A stretch of DNA of 11,771 nucleotides from positions 617,739 through 629,509 of the forward strand of contig CP070771.1 of NCBI GenBank assembly GCA_020345785.1. The letters are read 5' to 3'. This DNA comes from Desulfobacterales bacterium (GTDB lineage: Bacteria > Desulfobacterota > Desulfobacteria > Desulfobacterales > JAFDCJ01). Positions 6,915 through 11,771 of this stretch are shown here, piece after piece (within the stretch, counting starts at the first letter, position 1; each line of letters opens with the position of its first letter). The position numbers and the translations under genes were made by a program. The notes beneath the pieces are model-generated. The model was not told where the DNA came from and did not search any database. It saw only the letters and a list, made by a program, of their open reading frames with translations.

Positions 6915-7802
6915 TTGAAGAGAGAAAAGACCAAAGAGAACATATCCGGCGATACCCCGGGCACCCTCTATGTTGTCGCGACACCGATCGGCCATCGGGA
7001 CGACATCACGATCAGGGCGCTGAAAGTCCTGGCTGATGTCGATCTGGTGGCGGCTGAAGACACCCGCAAGACGCGAAAGTTCTTGACGCTGCACGGCATC
7101 AGCAACCGCTTGATTTCATATCATGATCACAATGAGACCGAACGCACCCCTCAGCTTATCGCCAAGCTCAAAAGCGGCGCATCGATGGCACTGGTCAGCA
7201 ACGCCGGCACCCCGACGGTATCGGATCCGGGTTATCGCTTGATTGAAGCAGCTGTCGACAACAACCTAAAGATTATTCCCGTCCCGGGCCCGTGCGCCGC
7301 CACCACCGCCTTGAGTGTCGCCGGCCTGCCGACGGACTCGTTTATTTTCATGGGATTTCCGGCCAAAAAGAAAACCAAACGCATACAGCAGCTGAAAGAC
7401 CTTGCAAGTCAACCCCGCACGCTTATTTTTTACGAGTCGCCCAAACGAATCCTCACGCTTTTAAATGAAATTATCGATGTCATGGGCGATCGCAGGGGCG
7501 TGCTGGGCAGAGAAGTAACCAAACTGCACGAAGAAATTTTAAGAGGCCGACTGTCTGACATCGCCGATCAGTTGAAAGACCGCGGTGAGGTTAAAGGCGA
7601 ATGCACCCTGCTGATCGCGGGCAGCGGCGGCGAAAAACACCCATCCTGGCATCTTGTCAGGCAGCAGATAAGAGCCGCCGTCATCGAAGGACAACGTTCC
7701 CTATCGGCGATAGCAAGGGAAATTGCCGCCGCATCCGGTATTGGGAAAAACCGAATATATACCGAGGCATTAAAAATTTCCAAGGAGCTCGACAGTGGAT
7801 AA
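6915..7802 (+). CDS. rsmI: 16S rRNA (cytidine-2'-O)-methyltransferase RsmI
   Basis: RsmI methylates the 2'-O of C1402 in 16S rRNA using SAM; it belongs to the tetrapyrrole-methylase fold. Motifs: GTLYVVATPIG (16-26), AAEDTRKTRK (46-55), SNAGTPTVSDPGY (95-107), VPGPCAATTALSVAGLP (123-139), FYESPKR (172-178) and GREVTKLHEEILRG (198-211). At 295 residues it is slightly longer than usual at the N-terminus. The start is taken as TTG at 6915: the frame is closed by a TAG at 6897-6899 and no ATG or GTG lies between that stop and the GTLYVVATPIG motif. Its last eight bases overlap the PPTase start, implying translational coupling. Confidence 0.95.
   Translation: MKREKTKENISGDTPGTLYVVATPIGHRDDITIRALKVLADVDLVAAEDTRKTRKFLTLHGISNRLISYHDHNETERTPQLIAKLKSGASMALVSNAGTPTVSDPGYRLIEAAVDNNLKIIPVPGPCAATTALSVAGLPTDSFIFMGFPAKKKTKRIQQLKDLASQPRTLIFYESPKRILTLLNEIIDVMGDRRGVLGREVTKLHEEILRGRLSDIADQLKDRGEVKGECTLLIAGSGGEKHPSWHLVRQQIRAAVIEGQRSLSAIAREIAAASGIGKNRIYTEALKISKELDSG
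7782..7787 (+). promoter_or_regulatory. Shine-Dalgarno for the GTG-started PPTase, inside rsmI
   Basis: AAGGAG ends seven bases before GTG 7795 and lies within the rsmI coding region. It supports the non-ATG start and coupling to rsmI translation. Confidence 0.75.
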
Positions 7803-8382
7803 ACTTGATACCATCTTCCCTGTCATCCTGCCGGTGCCGGCCGAGGTCGCGGAATTCAAACCACGAGACCGTGTCATCTTTCTCAGCCGGCATGCCCGCG
7901 CAGCGCTGCAGAAATCAGCCGAAAAGAGCGGCGTCCGTCTCGACGAATTGGTCAAGGACGGAAATGGGGTCCCACAGCCTTTTGACGGCACTTTCTGGTC
8001 TGTTACCCACAAAACGCAGTATGTGGCCGGTGTGGCGGCACCGACCCCGACCGGTATTGATATTGAGAGAATCCGCAGTTTTTCAGACGGCCTCTTTCAA
8101 AAGACGGCCTCTGACCGGGAATGGGCGCTGGCAGACATGGAAAAAAAAGCGGTGATGACATTTTTCCGCTTCTGGACCGCCAAGGAGGCCGTGTTGAAGG
8201 CCACCGGTATCGGCATCAAAGATCTTCTGAAATGCCGGATCCATCAGATTATTGATGATAATCATCTGCGAATTCACTATGAAGGACGGGACTGGCTGAT
8301 CGAACATTTGGTATTCGACCGGCACATCGCATCCATCGTACAAAACCGGTACCGAATTGATTGGTCCGTGGAGCAGAGATGA
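7795..8382 (+). CDS. 4'-phosphopantetheinyl transferase (Sfp/EntD/AcpT-type)
   Basis: Enzymes of this superfamily move the phosphopantetheine arm of coenzyme A onto a serine of acyl or peptidyl carrier proteins. Signatures: SVTH at 69-72 (the S-x-S/T-H motif), the Mg-binding GIDIE with D89 and E91, and FWTAKEAVLKATGIG (126-140) with W127, K130, E131 and K135. At 195 residues it is near Sfp/AcpT size rather than the ~120 of AcpS. The start is GTG 7795, supported by AAGGAG at 7782-7787. It overlaps rsmI by 8 bases and ends the plus-strand block; no carrier protein or synthase gene is in view, so its partner is unknown. Confidence 0.9.
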   Translation: MDKLDTIFPVILPVPAEVAEFKPRDRVIFLSRHARAALQKSAEKSGVRLDELVKDGNGVPQPFDGTFWSVTHKTQYVAGVAAPTPTGIDIERIRSFSDGLFQKTASDREWALADMEKKAVMTFFRFWTAKEAVLKATGIGIKDLLKCRIHQIIDDNHLRIHYEGRDWLIEHLVFDRHIASIVQNRYRIDWSVEQR

Positions 8383-8407
8383 TAATGGTCTTGCCCGTGC
8401 TTGCAAA

Positions 8408-8470
8408 AAATCTCAAATTCCAAATTTCAAATCTCAAATAAATTACAATGACCAAAATAAAAAATTCCAA
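8408..8470. repeat. A-rich heptamer array downstream of the PPTase
   Basis: Bases 8415-8470 read in 7-base steps as AAATTCC, AAATTTC, AAATCTC, AAATAAA, TTACAAT, GACCAAA, ATAAAAA, ATTCCAA. It begins about 25 bases after the PPTase stop, where a terminator might be expected. It is complementary in character to the array at 8589-8648. Confidence 0.75.
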
Positions 8471-8588
8471 ACCGAACTCAATCTGTCTTGGTCATCGCTT
8501 CAGATAACCAGGCGATCCTTTACATGAATGCACGAGAGTTCTAACACACGAAAAAAGAAAGTTGGGTTTTCCCGGTTTAGCCGTTTTT

Positions 8589-8648
8589 GGTCATTGATAA
8601 TTGCGATTTGGGATTTATTTGTTATTTGGTGCTTGGAATTTGGAATTT
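8589..8648. repeat. T-rich heptamer array, reverse-complement partner of 8408-8470
   Basis: In 7-base steps: GGTCATT, GATAATT, GCGATTT, GGGATTT, ATTTGTT, ATTTGGT, GCTTGGA, ATTTGGA. Its reverse complement begins AAATTCC, AAATTCC and ends with the GACC block, the same order as the left array. It overlaps the stop codon (8647-8649) of the minus-strand oxidoreductase. The two arrays together form a long imperfect inverted repeat around about 118 bases of spacer. Confidence 0.75.
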
Positions 8649-9630
8649 ATACTTTTACCTCCAGGATCACCTTGCCGATGTTGCGATCCTGCCGGACATG
8701 GGCGTGTGCAGCCTGCGCCTCTGTAATCGGAAAAATCTTATCGATCACCGGTTTGAGCCTGCCCTCTTCCACGAGCGGCCAGAATCGCTCTTTAAATTTT
8801 TGGGTTATGAATATCTTTTGGTTCAGCGGCCGCGCCCGCAAGCGCGTGGCGATGATGCGCAGGCTTTTGCCGAGTATCGTCCCCAGATTCAAATCAGCCG
8901 TGCCGCCGCCAAGCAGTCCGATTACCACCAGCCGTCCGTTTGTCTTTAGAAGATTCAAATTCTGATTCAGATAAGGTCCCCCGACCGGATCCAGGATGAG
9001 ATCGATACCCTCGCCGCCGGTGTCGTCCATTGCTTCTTTGAAGAAGTCCTGTGTTTTGTAGTTGATTGCCAGGCGGGCGCCCAACTCACGGCAGGCCTCC
9101 AGCTTGGCCTGATTTCCGGCGGTGACATACACGACCGCGCCGGCTGCGCGGGCCATTTGAATGCCGGCCGTGCCAACCCCGCTGGCACCGGCGTGGAGCA
9201 TGACCGTCTCACCGGATTTGAGATCGCCCTCCAAGAAGAGATTGCTGAAAGCCGTCAGCCAGACTTCCGGGATGGCGGCCCCTTCAGCAAACGACCAGCT
9301 ATCCGGCAATCTGATCAGCATTTGAGAGTGCACGGCGACCTGCTGCGCGTAGCCGCCGCCGGGCAGCAGCCCGGCCACGCGATCGCCGATCTGCCAGCCC
9401 TCGACCGCATCCCCAACGGCTGCAACCACGCCGGCCATTTCCAGTCCGATAATTTCAGACTCACCGGGCGGCGGCGGGTACGCACCCATCGCCTGCAGCA
9501 GATCGGCCCGGTTGACGGCGGTAGCCTTTATGTCGACCAGCACCTCCTCCGGACCATGGGCAACATCGGGCACGGTCTCCCAGACCAGCACAGGTTCTTT
9601 GTCCGATTTTTTAACCACAATTGCTTTCAT
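8647..9630 (-). CDS. NAD(P)H quinone oxidoreductase, PIG3 (TP53I3-like) family
   Basis: This is a zinc-independent medium-chain dehydrogenase/reductase of 327 residues, predicted to reduce quinones with NAD(P)H. PIG3-family features are NRADLLQ (40-46), GAYPPPPGESEIIGLEMAG (49-67) and GDRVAGLLPGGGYAQ (82-96). The cofactor-binding Rossmann loop AGASGVGTAGIQMA is at 147-160, followed by the DPVGG block and the C-terminal DRNIGKVIL. No structural-zinc cysteine cluster is seen. The start is well supported: AGGAGG (minus strand of 9638-9643) lies seven bases from the ATG. A promoter candidate lies at 9660-9689. It appears to be a single-gene unit unrelated to its neighbours. Confidence 0.92.
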   Translation of the reverse strand: MKAIVVKKSDKEPVLVWETVPDVAHGPEEVLVDIKATAVNRADLLQAMGAYPPPPGESEIIGLEMAGVVAAVGDAVEGWQIGDRVAGLLPGGGYAQQVAVHSQMLIRLPDSWSFAEGAAIPEVWLTAFSNLFLEGDLKSGETVMLHAGASGVGTAGIQMARAAGAVVYVTAGNQAKLEACRELGARLAINYKTQDFFKEAMDDTGGEGIDLILDPVGGPYLNQNLNLLKTNGRLVVIGLLGGGTADLNLGTILGKSLRIIATRLRARPLNQKIFITQKFKERFWPLVEEGRLKPVIDKIFPITEAQAAHAHVRQDRNIGKVILEVKV

Positions 9631-9659
9631 AAAGCTGCCTCCTGTTCAATTCATTTCGA

Positions 9660-9689
9660 TTTATACGTAACTCTTTCAAATCTATCCAA
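9660..9689 (-). promoter_or_regulatory. Candidate promoter of the quinone oxidoreductase gene
   Basis: On the minus strand TTGGAT (9689-9684) is followed after 18 bases by TATAAA (9665-9660), about 30 bases upstream of the start codon. The -10 is good and the -35 only partial. Confidence 0.4.
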
Positions 9690-9704
9690 GTAAATTAAGA
9701 TCAA

Positions 9705-9794
9705 AAGTTCAAGGTGCAAGGCAGAAGACCGAAGGTGGGAAGGTGGAACTTCAACGCTTAGGGCAAAGAGCATAGCGCAAAGCGTATATGCAGA
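9705..9794. repeat. Purine-rich heptamer arrays
   Basis: Two blocks of 7-base units: 9705-9746 (AAGTTCA, AGGTGCA, AGGCAGA, AGACCGA, AGGTGGG, AAGGTGG) and 9760-9794 (AGGGCAA, AGAGCAT, AGCGCAA, AGCGTAT, ATGCAGA). The units are reverse-complement relatives of those on the right side of the same spacer: AAGGTGCA at 9711-9718 answers TGCACCTT at 9907-9914, and the AGAGCAT/AGCGCAA units answer the CCTATGC/GCTATGC units near 10186-10206. Confidence 0.7.
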
Positions 9795-9846
9795 TGATAA
9801 AAATCTAAGCCGGGAGGCTGGAAGGCTATGATGCGGGGAGACTTGT

Positions 9847-9958
9847 GCCGTGCGCCTTCTTCCTTTTGCCGTGAGCCGTGCGCCGTTAGCCTTTAACCTT
9901 ATACCCTGCACCTTAAACCTTATACCGCTCTTTATCCAGTATCCAGCATCCAGTAACC
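9847..9958. repeat. Sixteen-unit heptamer array with drifting consensus
   Basis: All 112 bases can be cut into 7-base units without a register slip. They start GCCGTGC, GCCTTCT, pass through GCCGTTA, GCCTTTA, ACCTTAT, ACCCTGC, ACCTTAA and end TTTATCC, AGTATCC, AGCATCC, AGTAACC. Thirteen units carry a CC in positions 2-3 or 6-7; the unit changes gradually from GCC-type to ACC-type to ATCC-type. Confidence 0.8.
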
Positions 9959-9995
9959 GAAACAAATGACAATTGAATATTGACTAATTATGGAA

Positions 9996-10034
9996 GGCGC
10001 ACGCGCAGCGCAGGCGCTTGCGCCGCGTGTCGCC
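9996..10034. terminator. GC-rich 14-bp hairpin, possible terminator
   Basis: Stem: GGCG (9996-9999) with CGCC (10031-10034), CACGCG (10000-10005) with CGCGTG (10024-10029), and GCGC (10008-10011) with GCGC (10020-10023), with an 8-base loop and small bulges. It is the strongest hairpin I see in the window and lies between two minus-strand genes. On the plus strand a short T run follows (TCTTTT, 10038-10043); on the minus strand no U tract follows. It could end transcription from the actin-like gene or be part of the repeat system. Confidence 0.4.
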
Positions 10035-10080
10035 CGGTCTTTTGATAACTTTATAAGACAGATAGAATTCCTTCAATCGA

Positions 10081-10234
10081 CATTCGACATTCGACATTCG
10101 ACATTCGTCAATCCGCTATCCCCCGCACCCCGTACCCCGCACCCCGCAACACATTCACCTTCGTCTCAGCGCCTTTACGCTCTGCCCTATGCGCTATGCC
10201 CTATGCCCATACCCCGTACCTCGCACCCCGCACC
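10081..10234. repeat. Twenty-two-unit heptamer array with drifting consensus
   Basis: 154 bases divide into 22 heptamers in one register: CATTCGA three times and CATTCGT, then CAATCCG, CTATCCC, CCGCACC, CCGTACC, CCGCACC, CCGCAAC, later CCTTTAC, CCTATGC, GCTATGC, CCTATGC, CCATACC, CCGTACC, TCGCACC, CCGCACC. Exact copies exist only for neighbouring units, but the phase holds throughout. The array ends about five bases from the stop codon of the minus-strand actin-like gene. Confidence 0.85.
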
Positions 10235-10238
10235 GCGT

Positions 10239-11372
10239 CTACATCTCCGACAATTCATCCTCGCTGACGGCTTCAATGTCTTCCGGATTGTTTTCTTCAT
10301 ATTCCGTTTCGGATTCTTCCTCATTCTCCGCTATCATTGATCCATTGGCCGCATCCCCCCAGACGTACCGGCCGTACTTGATATAACCCAAGACATTGTT
10401 GAGTCTTGGATCCTTGTTGGGATCAACCGGTATGATGTTGCCGATAATCAGGGGCTGGAGATAACTTGCCAGTTCCCGGCACCCGCCGCCGGATAGGATG
10501 ATCGTATCGATATCCCAGTCGTCCGCCCACAGCCGATCAATTTCGTTCGCAATGGTGCCGGCCAACTGCGAGTAAACCTGATCCCGAATTTTTGAAAATG
10601 AGAATCCGTGGCCGCGCATTTTGATTGAGCCTGTCTCAGCTGCTTTGTACAGGCGGAAGAGTTCAACGGCGACGCCGCACTTTTCCCGCAGCTTGTTTGC
10701 AATGAAGCTGAAACCTTTCGAGATGCCGCTATCGATGGTCCTGCTGCCGCGGTCAATGTAGCGCAGCCGATCCAGAATAGTAAAGTCTGTTGTCCGAAAT
10801 CCGATGTCAACCACGCCGATTTTCTGATTGGCAAGTTCCTTGTTTAAGATTTTGCCTCGGTCATCCATCAGAAGGTTTAAAATGCTGCCCATCGGCTGCG
10901 GCAGCATCCGCACCTTGTTGATATATATCTCCTTGGTTATCTGGTGGCCATTGTGCGAATGGTAGGTAACCTTGTGATGACCGCTGAGCAGTTCATTGAA
11001 TCTTTCGTGATTCTGCTTGAAGTAACCGATCGGAAGTCCGGACACCACGTTCACAGGAACATTGATCGGTGCGCCTTTTTTCAGAAACATACCGGCTACC
11101 GTCAACGATAGAATTCTGACATAATCCGTAATCAATCTTTCCTGATCCAGGGTAAAGTGCAGAACGCTCGATTGCTGCTCTGCCAGATCGCCTACGAAGT
11201 AAGACTTGCCGTCTATGGTCACATGAATGTGATCGGTAGGGGTGTCTTCACCAAAATCGGCCCAGAATTGAATGTCGGCCGCCTCTCCGAAAATAGATTT
11301 GAAGATTACCGTGTCTCTGCCATTGGTCGCTTTGGTGAAACCAAAGCCGATATCGATGCCGAGGACTTCCAT
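10239..11372 (-). CDS. ParM/StbA-like bacterial actin with acidic C-terminal tail
   Basis: This 377-residue protein belongs to the actin/Hsp70 ATPase fold, closest by motif to ParM/StbA-type and Alp-type actin-like filament proteins. Phosphate-1 loop: GIDIGFGFTK (5-14, D7). Connect/catalytic region: MLPQPMGSIL (156-165, with Q159 where other actins have Q or E). Phosphate-2 loop: VVDIGFRTTDF (187-197, D189). Adenosine loop: IILSGGGCRELASYL (291-305). The last 30 residues (about 348-377) contain 15 Glu or Asp and are probably disordered. The start is firm: GGAGG (minus strand of 11379-11383) lies six bases from the ATG, with a TTGACT/TAGAAT promoter upstream. No ParR-like partner is seen on either side. 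Role (DNA segregation, cell shape or other) not determinable here. Confidence 0.88.
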   Translation of the reverse strand: MEVLGIDIGFGFTKATNGRDTVIFKSIFGEAADIQFWADFGEDTPTDHIHVTIDGKSYFVGDLAEQQSSVLHFTLDQERLITDYVRILSLTVAGMFLKKGAPINVPVNVVSGLPIGYFKQNHERFNELLSGHHKVTYHSHNGHQITKEIYINKVRMLPQPMGSILNLLMDDRGKILNKELANQKIGVVDIGFRTTDFTILDRLRYIDRGSRTIDSGISKGFSFIANKLREKCGVAVELFRLYKAAETGSIKMRGHGFSFSKIRDQVYSQLAGTIANEIDRLWADDWDIDTIILSGGGCRELASYLQPLIIGNIIPVDPNKDPRLNNVLGYIKYGRYVWGDAANGSMIAENEEESETEYEENNPEDIEAVSEDELSEM

Positions 11373-11406
11373 TTTTTGCCTCCGTATGCATTGCTGTTTA
11401 TTACAG

Positions 11407-11581
11407 ATTCATTCTATCTCCTAACTAGTGAAAAGTCAAAAAAAACAACAAGGTTACTCCATTCATAAGCCACCGGCTATACAGATGAGAATTAAAAAGG
11501 GCTTTACCGTTACAGCGGGAGTATTTTTTGGTTGTCCAAACTTACACATGCCGCTGGCATATGAATGGAGATAGAATAAAT
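11407..11581. repeat. 32-bp inverted repeat with one arm split by a 39-base insertion
   Basis: The right arm 11550-11581 is the reverse complement of the left arm 11407-11421 joined to 11461-11477, matching at 29 of 32 positions. The left arm is interrupted by 39 bases (11422-11460); CTCC stands at both edges (11418-11421 and 11457-11460), like a short target duplication. Each arm contains a mini-hairpin (AGCC-ACC-GGCT on the left; TGCC-AGC-GGCA read in the same sense on the right) whose outer base pair changes from A-T to T-A, a compensatory change. Could be a small element end pair, an operator, or a partition-type site. Confidence 0.6.
11411..11439 (-). promoter_or_regulatory. Sigma70-type promoter of the actin-like gene
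   Basis: On the minus strand TTGACT (11439-11434) and TAGAAT (11416-11411) are spaced by exactly 17 bases, with a T-rich tract just upstream of the -35. The leader to the ATG at 11372 is about 30 bases. The -10 lies in the outer part of the inverted repeat's left arm, and the -35 lies inside the 39-base insertion. Confidence 0.7.
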
Positions 11582-11771
11582 TATGTTGGCTTACCTTTCA
11601 TAATGTCGTTTTGTCAACTGGCGCAGCAACGATTACCCTATCGGGCAGAGCAACACAAGATGCCTGTGAATAATGAATCGATCAAATACACGTCAAACAA
11701 GCCAGATCAGCACCAAGGGTGATCAAAATATATAATAAAAAATTACAAGGACAAGCTTTCGTTTGAAACAC

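Larger units (their letters stand above)
9631..10238. other. 608-base spacer between oxidoreductase and actin-like gene
   Basis: From the left this spacer contains the oxidoreductase Shine-Dalgarno and promoter candidate, purine-rich heptamers (9705-9794), a copy of the 15-base dispersed motif (9812-9826), a 16-unit heptamer array (9847-9958), a GC-rich hairpin (9996-10034) and a 22-unit heptamer array (10081-10234). No ORF in it resembles a protein; the open frames are products of the repeats. Confidence 0.7.
11373..11771. other. Upstream region of the actin-like gene, to window end
   Basis: The first 210 bases hold the promoter and a split inverted repeat (11407-11581). From about 11582 to 11771 I find no gene, RNA, repeat array or terminator that I can support; an isolated TATAAT at 11731-11736 lacks a -35. 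Unlike the other spacers, this one shows no 7- or 8-base periodic array. Confidence 0.5.

Noticed and set aside
8528..8965. Plus-strand ORF across the T-rich heptamer array and the oxidoreductase 3' end
   Set aside because: Its first part is repeat-encoded and the rest is antisense to the oxidoreductase; no family resemblance or Shine-Dalgarno.
9651..9965. Minus-strand ORF of 104 codons in the long spacer
   Set aside because: Almost entirely translated heptamer repeats, with no domain.
10081..10234. CRISPR array
   Set aside because: Units are 7 bases with no unique spacers of 25-40 bases and no cas gene nearby.
9990..10340. Plus-strand ORF of 116 codons rich in P, H, T
   Set aside because: Encoded by the GC hairpin and the 22-unit heptamer array, and then antisense to the acidic tail of the actin-like gene.
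11528..11722. TTG-started plus-strand ORF of 64 codons near the right end
   Set aside because: No Shine-Dalgarno, no recognisable similarity, and it covers one arm of the inverted repeat.
11373..11771. parC-type centromere with iterons for the ParM-like protein
   Set aside because: No tandem direct repeats of about 10-12 bases are present upstream; only an inverted repeat is seen, and no ParR gene. Kept only as a speculative alternative.

Overview
This window looks like a chromosomal segment from a Gram-negative, mid-GC bacterium, most likely a Desulfobacterota (deltaproteobacterial, Desulfobacterales-like) sulfate reducer. The inference rests on gene order: ffh, rpsP, rimM, trmD, a TM1570-type SPOUT methyltransferase, rplS, rnhB, yraN, rsmI. 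The methyltransferase between trmD and rplS is typical of deltaproteobacteria and Thermotoga. No rRNA or tRNA gene is visible to confirm the taxonomy.

Layout: (1) 1-184, a repeat-bearing spacer. (2) 185-1273, rlmN on the minus strand. (3) 1274-1619, a spacer between divergent genes, with a good sigma70-type promoter for ffh. (4) 1620-8382, one co-directional block of ten genes on the plus strand: ffh, rpsP, rimM, trmD, SPOUT methyltransferase, rplS, rnhB, yraN, rsmI and a 4'-phosphopantetheinyl transferase. (5) 8383-8646, a spacer with two facing heptamer arrays. (6) 8647-9630, a PIG3-type quinone oxidoreductase on the minus strand. (7) 9631-10238, a long spacer built mostly of 7-base-periodic sequence plus one strong GC-rich hairpin. 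(8) 10239-11372, a ParM/StbA-like bacterial actin with an acidic tail, minus strand. (9) 11373-11771, its promoter region with a split inverted repeat; the last ~190 bases hold nothing I can assign.

The plus-strand block is a translation and RNA-maturation operon: SRP targeting GTPase, ribosomal proteins bS16 and bL19, 16S rRNA processing (RimM) and methylation (RsmI), tRNA m1G37 methylation (TrmD), an RNA methyltransferase of unknown target, and RNase HII. RlmN (23S rRNA/tRNA m2A) lies divergently beside it, so the theme continues on the other strand. A PPTase is translationally coupled to the end of the operon.

The most unusual signal is not a gene. Most spacers are filled with degenerate tandem repeats of exactly 7 bases (two of them 8-base), whose unit drifts along the array while the register stays fixed: 22 heptamers in one frame at 10081-10234 and 16 at 9847-9958. 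Two operon spacers are 8-base arrays whose halves are mutually complementary, running up to the next start codon. Arrays touch or overlap stop codons (rlmN, rimM, oxidoreductase) and in rlmN the register continues into the coding sequence. They resemble in principle the short tandemly repeated heptamers (STRR) of heterocystous cyanobacteria, but with changing units and dyad organisation. They also generate false small ORFs.
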